This document shows, one piece after another, positions 24,561-32,206 of a stretch of DNA of 34,477 bases. This DNA is from Fibrobacter sp. (GTDB lineage: Bacteria > Fibrobacterota > Fibrobacteria > Fibrobacterales > Fibrobacteraceae). The stretch lies in the NCBI GenBank assembly GCA_017649565.1, contig JAGCGO010000017.1:1-34477 (forward strand). Direction: 5' to 3'. Position 1 is the first letter of the stretch; every line of letters begins with the position of its first letter. The notes beneath the pieces were generated by a model. It did not search any database. It saw only the letters and a program-made list of their open reading frames with translations, and was not told the origin of the DNA. The translations under genes were made by a program, and so were the position numbers.

Positions 24561-25313
24561 CTATGCGCCGGTGAGTTCCTTGGCCTTCGCCTCGATTTCG
24601 GCAATGGCCTTGGCGCGGCCTTCGGCGGAATCTTCGTTGGCGAGCACGATGTTCACGAATACGGAACCCGCGACCACGGCGTGCACGTGCTTGCACAGCA
24701 CCTTGGACTGTTCGCCGGTACGGATGCCGAAGCCGCCGAGCACTTTCGCGCCGCCCTTGGCGACAGTGTCGATGAAGTCGAGGGTCGCCTGGTCGATGAC
24801 GGTCTCGCTTCCGGTAGTGCCCGCGCGGAGTGCCGCATAGATGTACTTGAAGCCCTTGGACGCCATCGTCTCGAGACGTTCCTTCGTCATGGACGGGGCC
24901 GCCACGGGAATGTTCTCGAGGCCATGCTTCTTGCAGGCTTCGGTAAGGCCCTCATCGCAGTCAAACGGAAGATCGGGAATGATGCAGGCAGACACGCCCG
25001 CGTCCTTGCACATCTTGACGAAGTTCTCGACGCCCGGAGTGAAGGCGAGCGAACCGTAGGTCATGATGTAGATGGGCGTTTCGGGGTGGCGTTCGTGAAT
25101 CTTCTTCACGACCTCGAGACCCTGCTTGGTGGAGTAACCCTTTTCGAGGGCGACGGTGGATGCCGTCTGGATAGCGGGACCGTCGGCGCTCGGATCGCTG
25201 AACGCCAGCTGGATTTCGAGGATGGAGGCACCGCCCTTCACGAGGGCGTCTGCGATGGCGATAGATGTTTCTGCGTCCGGGAACCCGGCAATAAGATGAG
25301 ACATTAAGTTCAT
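24561..25313 (-). CDS. trpA: Tryptophan synthase alpha subunit
   Basis: Cleaves indole-3-glycerol phosphate to indole, which is channelled to TrpB. The 250-residue TIM barrel keeps the catalytic pair: E33 (LEIQ) and D44 (SDPSADGP), plus IIPDLPFD, YIYAALRAGTTG and GGFGIRTGEQ. It is shorter at the N-terminus than most TrpA proteins, lacking the usual first helix and starting just before the first strand (MSHLIAGFPD). ATG 25313 has AAAGAG 8 nt upstream; ATG 25304 is possible. It is the last gene of the trpCF-trpB-trpA unit, separated from trpB by a heptamer array. Confidence 0.95.
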   Translation of the reverse strand: MNLMSHLIAGFPDAETSIAIADALVKGGASILEIQLAFSDPSADGPAIQTASTVALEKGYSTKQGLEVVKKIHERHPETPIYIMTYGSLAFTPGVENFVKMCKDAGVSACIIPDLPFDCDEGLTEACKKHGLENIPVAAPSMTKERLETMASKGFKYIYAALRAGTTGSETVIDQATLDFIDTVAKGGAKVLGGFGIRTGEQSKVLCKHVHAVVAGSVFVNIVLANEDSAEGRAKAIAEIEAKAKELTGA

Positions 25314-25343
25314 AGTGATAACTCTTTGATTGAAATGTTCTAG

Positions 25344-25399
25344 TGAAAAGTGAAATTATTCATCATCAATTATCATTTATCAATCATCAATTATTCATT
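25344..25399. repeat. Degenerate heptanucleotide tandem array between trpB and trpA
   Basis: Eight 7-mers in register on the plus strand: TGAAAAG, TGAAATT, then six of the form ATYMATY (ATTCATC, ATCAATT, ATCATTT, ATCAATC, ATCAATT, ATTCATT). The array supplies the trpB stop codon (TGA at 25389-25387) and runs into its last codons (Met-Asn-Asn). Confidence 0.8.
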
Positions 25400-26658
25400 A
25401 TCTCCGCGTCGTGAATGTCTTCGTTATTTTCGAGGCGCTTGAGTTCGGCCTTCAGGAATTCCTTCCACTTTTCGGGGCGGAACACCGGACTCGTGATGAA
25501 GATGTCCTTGTCGCCGCGGCCGCTCATGTTGATGACGAGCGCCTTGTCCTTCGGCAGTTCCTTAGCAATCTTCATGGCTGCGGCACCGGCGTGGGCACTT
25601 TCGAGCGCAAAGAGAATGCCTTCGTTACGGGCGAAGAACTTCACGGCTTCCAAGGCTTCCTTGTCGAGGATGGCGGTGAATTCCACGCGGCCCGATTCGC
25701 CAAGAGCGGCGAGCTGCGGGCCGATACCCATGTAGTCGAGGCCGGCAGAAATGGAGCGCGTCGGCATGGACTGTCCGTCTTCGTCAATCAGGAAGCGGCT
25801 CTTGTAGCCCTGCACGATACCTTCACGGCTGGCGTTACCTGTCATGCGGGCTGCATTCTCACCGACATTCGGACCGATGCCACCGGCTTCGGCGCCGATC
25901 AAGCGTACATTCTTGTCTTCGATGAACGGGGTGAACACGCCGATGGAATTGCTTCCGCCACCCACACAGGCGACCACGGCAGCAATGTTGATGTTGCGTT
26001 CGGCTGCCTGGCGCTTGACTTCTTCGCCAATAACCGACTGGAACGTACGCACGATATCCGGGAACGGGGCCGGACCGAGGGCGGAACCGAGCACGTAGTG
26101 GGTGTTCTTGAAATTCGTGGCCCAGTCGCGCATGGCCTCGTTCACCGCGTCCTTGAGCGTGCGGCTTCCGCTCGTGACCGGCACGACCTTCGCGCCGTAC
26201 ATTTCCATGGTGGCCACGTTCGGCTGCTGACGACGCACGTCGACTTCGCCCATATATACGACGCATTCAAGACCGAGCTTCGCGCATGCGGCGGCGGTGG
26301 CGAGCCCGTGCTGGCCGGCACCCGTCTCCGCGATGATGCGGGTCTTGCCCATCTTCTTGGCCAAGAGGCACTGGCCAATGGCATTGTTGATCTTGTGGGC
26401 GCCCGTATTGGCAAGGCCTTCGAGCTTGATGTAGATTTGCGCACCGCCCAAGAGTTCGGTAGCCGTCGGGGCGAAGTACAGCGGAGTCTCGCGGCCAATA
26501 TAGTCGCGCTGGATGATGCGGAGCTCTTCGAGGAATTCCGGATCATGGATGTACTTGTTGAAAGCTGCCTCGAGGTCGTCCAGCGGGCGGCGGATGATTT
26601 CGGCAACGTACTTGCCGCCGAACTTGTCAAAGAAACCGTTGTTAGATGTAGTGCTCAT
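25387..26658 (-). CDS. trpB: Tryptophan synthase beta subunit
   Basis: PLP enzyme condensing indole and serine to tryptophan. The 423-residue protein has the PLP-lysine motif GAHKINNA (K89), ETGAGQHG, the phosphate-binding CVGGGSNSIG, and the C-terminal NMSGRGDKD. The sequence FGGKYVAEIIRRPLDDLE at the N-terminus is typical of the TrpB1 type that pairs with TrpA. The gap from trpCF is only 19 bp and contains two GTTAGGG heptamers; no clear Shine-Dalgarno is seen before ATG 26658. The last three residues (Met-Asn-Asn) and the stop are encoded by the following repeat array. Confidence 0.97.
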   Translation of the reverse strand: MSTTSNNGFFDKFGGKYVAEIIRRPLDDLEAAFNKYIHDPEFLEELRIIQRDYIGRETPLYFAPTATELLGGAQIYIKLEGLANTGAHKINNAIGQCLLAKKMGKTRIIAETGAGQHGLATAAACAKLGLECVVYMGEVDVRRQQPNVATMEMYGAKVVPVTSGSRTLKDAVNEAMRDWATNFKNTHYVLGSALGPAPFPDIVRTFQSVIGEEVKRQAAERNINIAAVVACVGGGSNSIGVFTPFIEDKNVRLIGAEAGGIGPNVGENAARMTGNASREGIVQGYKSRFLIDEDGQSMPTRSISAGLDYMGIGPQLAALGESGRVEFTAILDKEALEAVKFFARNEGILFALESAHAGAAAMKIAKELPKDKALVINMSGRGDKDIFITSPVFRPEKWKEFLKAELKRLENNEDIHDAEIMNN

Positions 26659-26669
26659 AATGTTTTTCT

Positions 26670-26683
26670 GTTAGGGGTTAGGG
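26670..26683. repeat. Two tandem GTTAGGG heptamers at the trpCF-trpB junction
   Basis: GTTAGGG twice on the plus strand; the trpCF stop codon (TAA at 26680-26678) lies inside the second copy. It is a short relative of the longer arrays in the dap and trp operons. Confidence 0.65.
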
Positions 26684-28222
26684 ACGCAGCTGCGCCATTA
26701 ATTTTTTCATTTTTTCGTGGTTCTTGACTCCAGGGGCGTCTTCGACACCGCTCGAGACATCAATCAATTCAGGACCAAATTTAGAAGTAATCTCGGCAAC
26801 ATTTTCGGGATTGATGCCGCCCGCAAGCCAAAGGGGAATATCCCCTGCTTTCTCACGCAATAGGCTTTCGGGGATCTGCTTGCCTGTACCGCCGGGAACG
26901 CCCTCGACCTTGGCATCGAGCAAGATGCGGGGTTCGCCACTCTTGCGGAGGGCCGCAACCTTGTCGAAATCAGATTCTTCGCCTACGCGGGCAGCGCAGT
27001 AATGCGGCAAGTCTGCAAATTCGGCTCCGGGAACAACACCATGGAACTGCACGGCATCCAAAATGCCTTCGCGGGCAAGCTTTATAGCCGTCTGCCCTTC
27101 GGGCGATTCCGTCTCGGTGATGACGCCGACGAGAAGCGGGGAGCTTTCGGGCGAGCGGGATGCACGCAGTTTTGCGGCGAAGTCCCTTACAAACTCTTCT
27201 GTCGTGAGCCTCTTCGTCTTGCTGAACACGAACCCGAGCATGTCCGCGCCGAGTTCTGCGGCAAGCATACCGTCTTCGGTTCGGGTGATGCCGCAAATCT
27301 TGACCATCGGACGGGTTACGTCTTGAATGGTTTCGTCGTTACACTCCTTGCACAGACGTTTTGCATTCCTTCTTTCAGCGAAATCTTTCCAGAACTTGCC
27401 CTTTGCATTTTCGCATCCGCCTTCAAACGCACTGACAACATCTTTTGCAAGCGGCGGATTCTTGGCGACGGCCTCCCCCACGAGGATTCCTGTAAAACCA
27501 AGACTTCTGGCGTAGTCGGCGTCGGCAGCACTGTGGATACCCGACTCAAAAACCGCCTTGGCGGGGAGGTCGTCGCGCACAGACGCCGGAACCAGCGGAT
27601 CCGTGTGGAACGTGGCCAAATCGCGCGAGTTGACCCCGGCGACAATCGTCTTTGCGGCTGCATCGCCGAGAGCATCCGTCACAAGTTTCAACTTGCGCAG
27701 ATCATCTGCTTCGCGGACCTCCACAAAGGCCTGCATATCAAAACTCTGGGCACGTTTTGCCATTTTTACAAGCTGTTCGTCACTCAGAATGCGGGCGATC
27801 AGGAGCACCGCATCGGCACCGCAGCGGTACGCAATGTCGATTTCGTCTTCAAACAGCAGGAAATCCTTGCGAAGTACGGCACAAGCATGCAACCCCTGTT
27901 CAGAACGACGCTGCATCAGGTCAGCAACCGCAATCAGATCGCGCTGCGAGCCCTTGAAAAAATTCTGTTCGGTCAGCACCGAAATTGCCTGCGCATGGGC
28001 CTCGGCGTACGTCGTCGCAATCCCCACCGGGTCCAGGTCCGGAGCGATATCTCCCTTCGAAGGCGAAGCTCGCTTGACTTCGAGGATAGCTCCCGGAGTT
28101 CCCAGGAATTCCACATGCCCGCGGCGGCGCGTCGCAGGGATTTCTACTCCGAAATCCAGCCCGAGCCTTTCAATGTCGGCCCGGCGCATCCGCACGATTC
28201 TCGCCAATATGTCTTCGCTCAT
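26678..28222 (-). CDS. trpCF: Bifunctional indole-3-glycerol-phosphate synthase / phosphoribosylanthranilate isomerase
   Basis: Fusion of two consecutive tryptophan enzymes (514 residues) in E. coli TrpC-like order. The synthase half (about 1-255) has EVKRASPSKGDI (48-59), AVLRKDFL and VGVNSRDL-type AGVNSRDLATF. The isomerase half (about 290-514) starts at VKICGITRTEDG and includes GADMLGFVFSKTKR, VQFHG and LAGGINPENV. The start is ATG 28222 with GAGG 4 nt upstream (AGAGAGGAAAC); the frame extends upstream to 28342, but that stretch is the attenuator and leader. It is the first structural gene after trpL. trpD and probably trpE/trpG are elsewhere. Confidence 0.95.
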   Translation of the reverse strand: MSEDILARIVRMRRADIERLGLDFGVEIPATRRRGHVEFLGTPGAILEVKRASPSKGDIAPDLDPVGIATTYAEAHAQAISVLTEQNFFKGSQRDLIAVADLMQRRSEQGLHACAVLRKDFLLFEDEIDIAYRCGADAVLLIARILSDEQLVKMAKRAQSFDMQAFVEVREADDLRKLKLVTDALGDAAAKTIVAGVNSRDLATFHTDPLVPASVRDDLPAKAVFESGIHSAADADYARSLGFTGILVGEAVAKNPPLAKDVVSAFEGGCENAKGKFWKDFAERRNAKRLCKECNDETIQDVTRPMVKICGITRTEDGMLAAELGADMLGFVFSKTKRLTTEEFVRDFAAKLRASRSPESSPLLVGVITETESPEGQTAIKLAREGILDAVQFHGVVPGAEFADLPHYCAARVGEESDFDKVAALRKSGEPRILLDAKVEGVPGGTGKQIPESLLREKAGDIPLWLAGGINPENVAEITSKFGPELIDVSSGVEDAPGVKNHEKMKKLMAQLRP

Positions 28223-28253
28223 GTTTCCTCTCTGGCACCTGCTCCCCGGAACC

Positions 28254-28324
28254 AAAAAAGGCATCCGGAGAGTCCGAATGCCTTTTTTAAACCTTTTTAG
28301 ATTAAACGCAAATACGGACTCTAT
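28254..28324 (-). promoter_or_regulatory. trp transcription attenuator (terminator and antiterminator)
   Basis: Minus-strand terminator: arms at 28288-28273 and 28269-28254 (AAAAAAGGCATTCGGA with TCCGGATGCCTTTTTT, a single T-G pair) around loop CTC, ending in six U. The antiterminator pairs AGAGUCCG (28322-28315) with CGGACUCU (28276-28269), which takes bases from the terminator stem. A third hairpin, GGG-CUCUAU with AUAGAG-UCC around UGG, sequesters AGAGUCCG when the leader is fully translated. This is the 1:2, 2:3, 3:4 logic of trp attenuation. Confidence 0.9.
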
Positions 28325-28380
28325 CCAATAGAGCCCCACCACCAGCGGTTGGCAAAATTCTTCTTTGCTGCACTTGCCAT
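28321..28380 (-). CDS. trpL: trp operon leader peptide
   Basis: A 19-residue ORF, MASAAKKNFANRWWWGSIG, ATG 28380 to TAG 28321, with three consecutive Trp codons at residues 13-15. It sits between a promoter (28399-28427) and the attenuator hairpins, 98 bp upstream of trpCF. Under tryptophan starvation a ribosome stalled at the UGG codons would cover the first hairpin strand and allow the antiterminator to form. No strong Shine-Dalgarno is visible; GGAG lies 13 nt upstream. The stop codon overlaps hairpin strand 2, as in classical leaders. Confidence 0.93.
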   Translation of the reverse strand: MASAAKKNFANRWWWGSIG

Positions 28381-28398
28381 TTTAATCTGCATGCTCCA

Positions 28399-28435
28399 AA
28401 TTTAGGAATAGACATCTATGTTGGCAAGGCCAACA
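28399..28435 (-). promoter_or_regulatory. trp operon promoter with overlapping palindromes
   Basis: The minus strand has -35 TTGCCA (28427-28422), a 17-bp spacer and -10 TAAATT (28404-28399), with the start near 28392, 12 nt before trpL. Two palindromes overlap it: TGTTGGC-AAG-GCCAACA (28419-28435) on the -35, and ATAGA-CA-TCTAT (28408-28419) in the spacer. They may be operator sites for an unidentified repressor. Confidence 0.7.
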
Positions 28436-28474
28436 CACGAGAATATAGCACATTTTTTCCATTTTCCCCGAAAG

Positions 28475-28502
28475 AAAACCCGCCCGACAAATGCCGGGCG
28501 GG
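28475..28502 (-). terminator. Rho-independent terminator of the porin-like gene
   Basis: CCCGCCCG (28479-28486) and CGGGCGGG (28495-28502) form an 8-bp GC stem with an 8-nt loop. On the minus strand it is followed by TTTTCTTTC, placing it 67 bp after the stop of the gene at 28570-29664 and before the trp promoter. Confidence 0.9.
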
Positions 28503-28569
28503 AATTCACCCCCTCTTTCGAGCTGGAGGAGAGCCTATTACGAAAGAGGTGATTTTACGGAGTCCAATC

Positions 28570-29664
28570 CTAGAAACTGAATACCGTCTCGACTCCCATG
28601 TAGAACGACTCGTTGTCCTTGTTGTCTCCAACAGGCAAGTCCATCATGCCGAAGGCAGTAATGTCCAGGTTCTCGATCGGAGAGTAGTAGACTCGGCCAC
28701 CCACATCCACCGTCGTCTGGGTATCGTCCTCGTCGTCCAGGGTATTGGTATGGTATTCCACGGGAATGCCGAGCTTGATTTTATCGGCCAGCTTGAGAGC
28801 CGGTTCCGCGTACAAGAAGAAGTATTCCGGGATTTCTTCGCTGTCAAGGTCGCTTTCCAAAGCTTCGCCCCTGTCAAGTACCGCATAGAACGCCGTCGTC
28901 TTGACTTCAAATAAGCTAATCTCGAAGGAAGGTTCAACCAAGAAAGCGTGTGCAGTAGAAGTCCAGTCCTGACCCTCCACCACGTCGCCGTCATCCATCA
29001 GGTAGTCCGCATGGAAGCCGTACACCGCGCGGAAGCCGAAGCCGCCGATAGAAAGCCCCGCCTCAACACCAGCGTGCAACTCGTTGTGCTGTGCTTCCTG
29101 ATAGCTCTTGTAGTCGACATACGGACGCAGGTGCTGACCGGCAAACTCAAGCCCGTAGGCGGCATGGACGTCGTAAACGTTACCACTGGCTTCCGTTTCG
29201 GGAGCATCGTTGTCACCGCGACCAAAGCCTAAACCCAGCTCAAGGCCAGCAAGTTCCAACTGGATTCCGCGAATGTCATGTTCTTTCATGCCGGCGGCAT
29301 TGTCGGCCGGATCGTCATAGCCGTAGTAGGCAACGAACGCACCTTCCGAAGACGTCAGGTCTCCCGCCTTGACAACAAACGATTCAGCAGGCTGGTACTG
29401 GATGTAGGCTCCGTTGTAGACTGCGGCCGGACTATCCGTCTCGCCGTCCGCTTCGAGGCCGACAAATGCAGACCACTGTTTGTTAAACTGGACTTCAAAA
29501 TTCAAGTCAAACGTCGATGCATACGAATGCTTGACATCGTCGTCATTCCAAAGGTCTCCAGTATACACGTCAAACTCGACTTCGCCGGAATACTTCACAT
29601 CCGTCTCAGCAAAAGCCGATGCTACAAAAAAAACAGATGCAGCCAAAAGGAATCGTTTTTTCAT
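28570..29664 (-). CDS. Acidic outer-membrane porin-like beta-barrel protein
   Basis: A 364-residue protein with a clear signal peptide (MKKRFLLAASVFFVASAFA, cleavage before ETD) and a C-terminal Phe (VETVFSF), a typical outer-membrane barrel ending. Alternating beta-strand patterns occur throughout (GLELGLGFGRG, YDVHAAYGLEFAG, GFGFRAVYGFHADY). It is strongly Asp/Glu-rich, which may favour cations, but no substrate can be read from the sequence. GGAG lies 8 nt before the ATG. Upstream is a sigma-54 promoter candidate with two far-upstream sites, so expression may be conditional. It does not appear to belong to the feo operon, despite the same orientation. Confidence 0.82.
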   Translation of the reverse strand: MKKRFLLAASVFFVASAFAETDVKYSGEVEFDVYTGDLWNDDDVKHSYASTFDLNFEVQFNKQWSAFVGLEADGETDSPAAVYNGAYIQYQPAESFVVKAGDLTSSEGAFVAYYGYDDPADNAAGMKEHDIRGIQLELAGLELGLGFGRGDNDAPETEASGNVYDVHAAYGLEFAGQHLRPYVDYKSYQEAQHNELHAGVEAGLSIGGFGFRAVYGFHADYLMDDGDVVEGQDWTSTAHAFLVEPSFEISLFEVKTTAFYAVLDRGEALESDLDSEEIPEYFFLYAEPALKLADKIKLGIPVEYHTNTLDDEDDTQTTVDVGGRVYYSPIENLDITAFGMMDLPVGDNKDNESFYMGVETVFSF

Positions 29665-29735
29665 CTTATTCTCCTGAGTGATTATTTAGGGGTTAATTCC
29701 CATCAACAAGGCTTGCGTCCTTGCAAACCTTATTT

Positions 29736-29752
29736 CGCAAAAAGTATGCCAA
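29736..29752 (-). promoter_or_regulatory. Sigma-54 (-24/-12) promoter candidate for the porin-like gene
   Basis: Minus-strand TTGGCATACTTTTTGCG carries GG (29750-29749) and GC (29738-29737) exactly 10 bp apart. It is 13/17 identical to the dapF candidate. The predicted start is near 29725, giving a ~60-nt leader that contains a small hairpin (CAAGG with CCTTG). Confidence 0.62.
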
Positions 29753-29825
29753 TTTTTCAATAGCGGCCCAAACCCGCGTACTTCCTGGGATGCGGGCTAT
29801 GCCGAAAATTTTAAGTGGTCAAATT

Positions 29826-29844
29826 ATTTACACAAAGCGAAAAT
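29826..29844. promoter_or_regulatory. Upstream palindrome-like site A of the porin-like gene
   Basis: ATTTACA-N5-CGAAAAT: the left half matches the TTTTACA consensus, the right half is weak. It shares TTTACACAAA with dapF site 3. Centred at 29835, about -110 from the predicted sigma-54 start, the same position as dapF site 2. Confidence 0.4.
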
Positions 29845-29854
29845 TATACAGATT

Positions 29855-29873
29855 CCGTACAATTTCTGTAAAC
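29855..29873. promoter_or_regulatory. Upstream palindrome-like site B of the porin-like gene
   Basis: CCGTACA-N5-TGTAAAC: the right half is near consensus and the core TACA-N5-TGTA is symmetric. Centred at 29864, about -139 from the predicted start and 29 bp from site A, as in the dapF pair (31 bp). Confidence 0.4.
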
Positions 29874-29887
29874 GAAATCATGAACAT

Positions 29888-32206
29888 CTATCCGAACACG
29901 TGCTTTTTCTTCTGGTCTCGGCCGATGAGGAACAGAGCCACGACCACGCCGACAAGCAGCGTAGCGGCAACGCTGATCCACAGGGCGGAACCGCCCACAG
30001 CCAGCTGGAAGAACAGCACCGAGAGGCTCCACCCAATAATCGTCTGGAACACGACCATGAGCGTACCGTAGAACCGGCCCAGTTCGCGGAATGCCGTTCC
30101 GAGAGCCGCAAGGCAGGGCACGTAGAGCAATATGAACAGCAGGTAGGCGAACACTTGCCACTTGCCTAGCCTGAAGTGGGCGCGCATTCCCTTCATGGCC
30201 GAAGCGACTTCCTCGTTTTCGGCATCTTCACTTTCTTCAATGGCATCTTCCACGCCGAGCGGGTTCACAAGCTTGCTGAAGATTCCGGCGAGGTTTTCAG
30301 GAATGGAAACGAGCGCTTCCTTCGCAGTTTCTTTCAGGCTGAAGCCTTCTTCCTCTTCTGCATCAGATCCCTGAGCTTGCCGAAGGGCATCGGAACCGGC
30401 CTGGTCCTCGATGCTGTAAAGCGAGTTCAGCGTACCCACAATCGCTTCCTTCGCAAAGAGGCCGGTAAAAAGCGCAACAGATGCAGGCCAGTTATCTTCC
30501 TCGACACCGAACGGTTCGAACACCGGCGTAATCGTAGAGCCGACGACGCTCAGCACGGACTTTTCGTTATCGCTGTTACCGAAGCTGCCGTCAGTACCGA
30601 TGGAACCCATGAAGCCAAGAACCGTCACCATGATGAGCACGATCTTGCCCGCACGGAAAATGAATTCGCGCAAGCGGAGCCAGGCATGCCTGAAGAGGTT
30701 GCGGAACTTGGGCCAATGATAAGGAGGCAATTCCATGATGAAAGTGGATTCCTTGCCCACGAACAGCGTCTTTCTCAAGAGCAGGCCGTACAAAAGAGCA
30801 ATAACGATGCCGACCATGTAGATGGCAAATACCAGGTTGCCAGCAGCCTTGCCGAAGAACGCAGCACCGAACAGAGCGTACACCGGGAGCCTTGCGCCGC
30901 AACTCATGAACGGCACCAGGAACAAGGTCAAGAAACGTTCGCGCTTGTTCTCGAGAGTGCGTGTTCCCATAAGGGCGGGCACGGAGCAGCCGAAGCCCAC
31001 AATCATCGGGACAAAAGCTTTTCCCGGAAGACCCAGAAACCGCATGAACCTATCCGCGACAAAGGCGGCACGGGACATATAGCCCGAATCTTCCAAGAAA
31101 GAGAGACACAAGAACATGAAGAAGATGACCGGGATGAACGTCGACACCGTCTGGATACCGGCGCCGAGGCCGTTCGCAAGCAACGCCACGACAAATCCCG
31201 GCGCATGGATTGCTTCCAACAGCTGCGTGAGACCATCCACGAAGATTCCGCCGACCAGGATGTCAAAGAAGTCGATAAACGCGGAGCCCACCGTCACAGC
31301 GAACCAGAAAACGAGATACATCGCCACCAGGAACAGCGGGATGCCGAGAATACGGTTCAGGAAAATCTTGTCAAGCTTGTCCGTGCGCGTCTTCTTGTTC
31401 GTATTGTCGCGAACCACCTGAATCACGATGTTGCGCGCGTAGGAATAGCGAGAGTCAGCCAAGGCAAATTCCACCTCTTCGCCGAGGTCTTCCTCGATCT
31501 TGTCGTGGGGAATCGTAACACCCAGGCGATCCGCCACTTCGAGCACGCGGCTGCTGTGTTCCAGATACTGCACCGCCGTCCAACGAGGAGTCGCCCCAAG
31601 TTCCTTTGCCACGGGCTCGAGCGTCCCGGAAATATCTTCAATCAGCTTCTCGAGAACTTCGGAATGCTTCACCGCCTTCGGAAGCGGAAGTTCGTTACTG
31701 GAGTGGAGCAGCTTGTGCAAGTCGTTCACGAAACCTTCGCAGCTCTTCGGAGAGACAGCGGTCAGACCGACGGCCGTCACGCCCAAAATTTCTTCGAGCT
31801 TCTTGAGGTCGATATGCACGCCGCGCTGGGCGGCAATGTCCATCATGTTCACGGCGAGCACCATCGGCACGCCCTTTTCCATGAGCTGGCTCGTGAGGAA
31901 CAAGTTGCGTTCCAGGTTCGTCGCATCCAGAATGTTCACGACCAGGTCGGCTTCGCCCTTGAGCAAGTAATCGAGGGCGGCGCGTTCGTCTTCGGAGTTC
32001 GCGAACAGCGCGTAAATGCCCGGCAAGTCCACCACGCGGATGGTGTGGTTGTCGAGTTTGAACGATCCTTCCTTCTTTTCTACAGTCACGCCGGGCCAGT
32101 TGCCCACAATCTGGTTCGAGCCGGTCAGCGCGTTAAAAAGTGCAGTCTTTCCGCAGTTCGGGTTGCCTGCGATAGCAATGGTAAATACTTCCTTGTCAAT
32201 AGCCAT
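29888..32206 (-). CDS. feoB: Ferrous iron transport protein B
   Basis: Inner-membrane Fe(II) transporter with a cytoplasmic G-protein domain (772 residues). G motifs: GNPNCGKT (14-21), T41 in GVTVEKKEG, DLPG (60-63) and NMMD (120-123). The membrane domain begins near 285 with the two Gate-type blocks, including FVPMIVGFGCSVPA and MSCGARLPVYALF, each with a Cys. A long acidic cytoplasmic segment (about 600-660) contains DALRQAQGSDAEEEE, of which LRQAQG is encoded by a 19-bp repeat shared with the G3E GTPase gene. Its ATG overlaps the feoA stop by one base (TAATG), with GAGAGG 5 nt upstream. It is the last gene of dtxR-feoA-feoB. Confidence 0.97.
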   Translation of the reverse strand: MAIDKEVFTIAIAGNPNCGKTALFNALTGSNQIVGNWPGVTVEKKEGSFKLDNHTIRVVDLPGIYALFANSEDERAALDYLLKGEADLVVNILDATNLERNLFLTSQLMEKGVPMVLAVNMMDIAAQRGVHIDLKKLEEILGVTAVGLTAVSPKSCEGFVNDLHKLLHSSNELPLPKAVKHSEVLEKLIEDISGTLEPVAKELGATPRWTAVQYLEHSSRVLEVADRLGVTIPHDKIEEDLGEEVEFALADSRYSYARNIVIQVVRDNTNKKTRTDKLDKIFLNRILGIPLFLVAMYLVFWFAVTVGSAFIDFFDILVGGIFVDGLTQLLEAIHAPGFVVALLANGLGAGIQTVSTFIPVIFFMFLCLSFLEDSGYMSRAAFVADRFMRFLGLPGKAFVPMIVGFGCSVPALMGTRTLENKRERFLTLFLVPFMSCGARLPVYALFGAAFFGKAAGNLVFAIYMVGIVIALLYGLLLRKTLFVGKESTFIMELPPYHWPKFRNLFRHAWLRLREFIFRAGKIVLIMVTVLGFMGSIGTDGSFGNSDNEKSVLSVVGSTITPVFEPFGVEEDNWPASVALFTGLFAKEAIVGTLNSLYSIEDQAGSDALRQAQGSDAEEEEGFSLKETAKEALVSIPENLAGIFSKLVNPLGVEDAIEESEDAENEEVASAMKGMRAHFRLGKWQVFAYLLFILLYVPCLAALGTAFRELGRFYGTLMVVFQTIIGWSLSVLFFQLAVGGSALWISVAATLLVGVVVALFLIGRDQKKKHVFG
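30369..30387 (-). repeat. 19-bp repeat embedded in feoB
   Basis: Minus-strand CCCTTCGGCAAGCTCAGGG differs at one base from the copy at 23982-24000. It encodes LRQAQG in the acidic cytoplasmic segment of FeoB (near residue 607). It is flanked by two similar 11-mers, GGTTCCGATGC and GGATCTGATGC, both encoding Gly-Ser-Asp-Ala, which look like a duplication. Confidence 0.75.

Noticed and set aside
29770..29812. Hairpin CCCGC/GCGGG after feoB as a terminator
   Set aside because: Only 5 bp of stem, a 14-nt loop and no proper U-tract; too weak to report.
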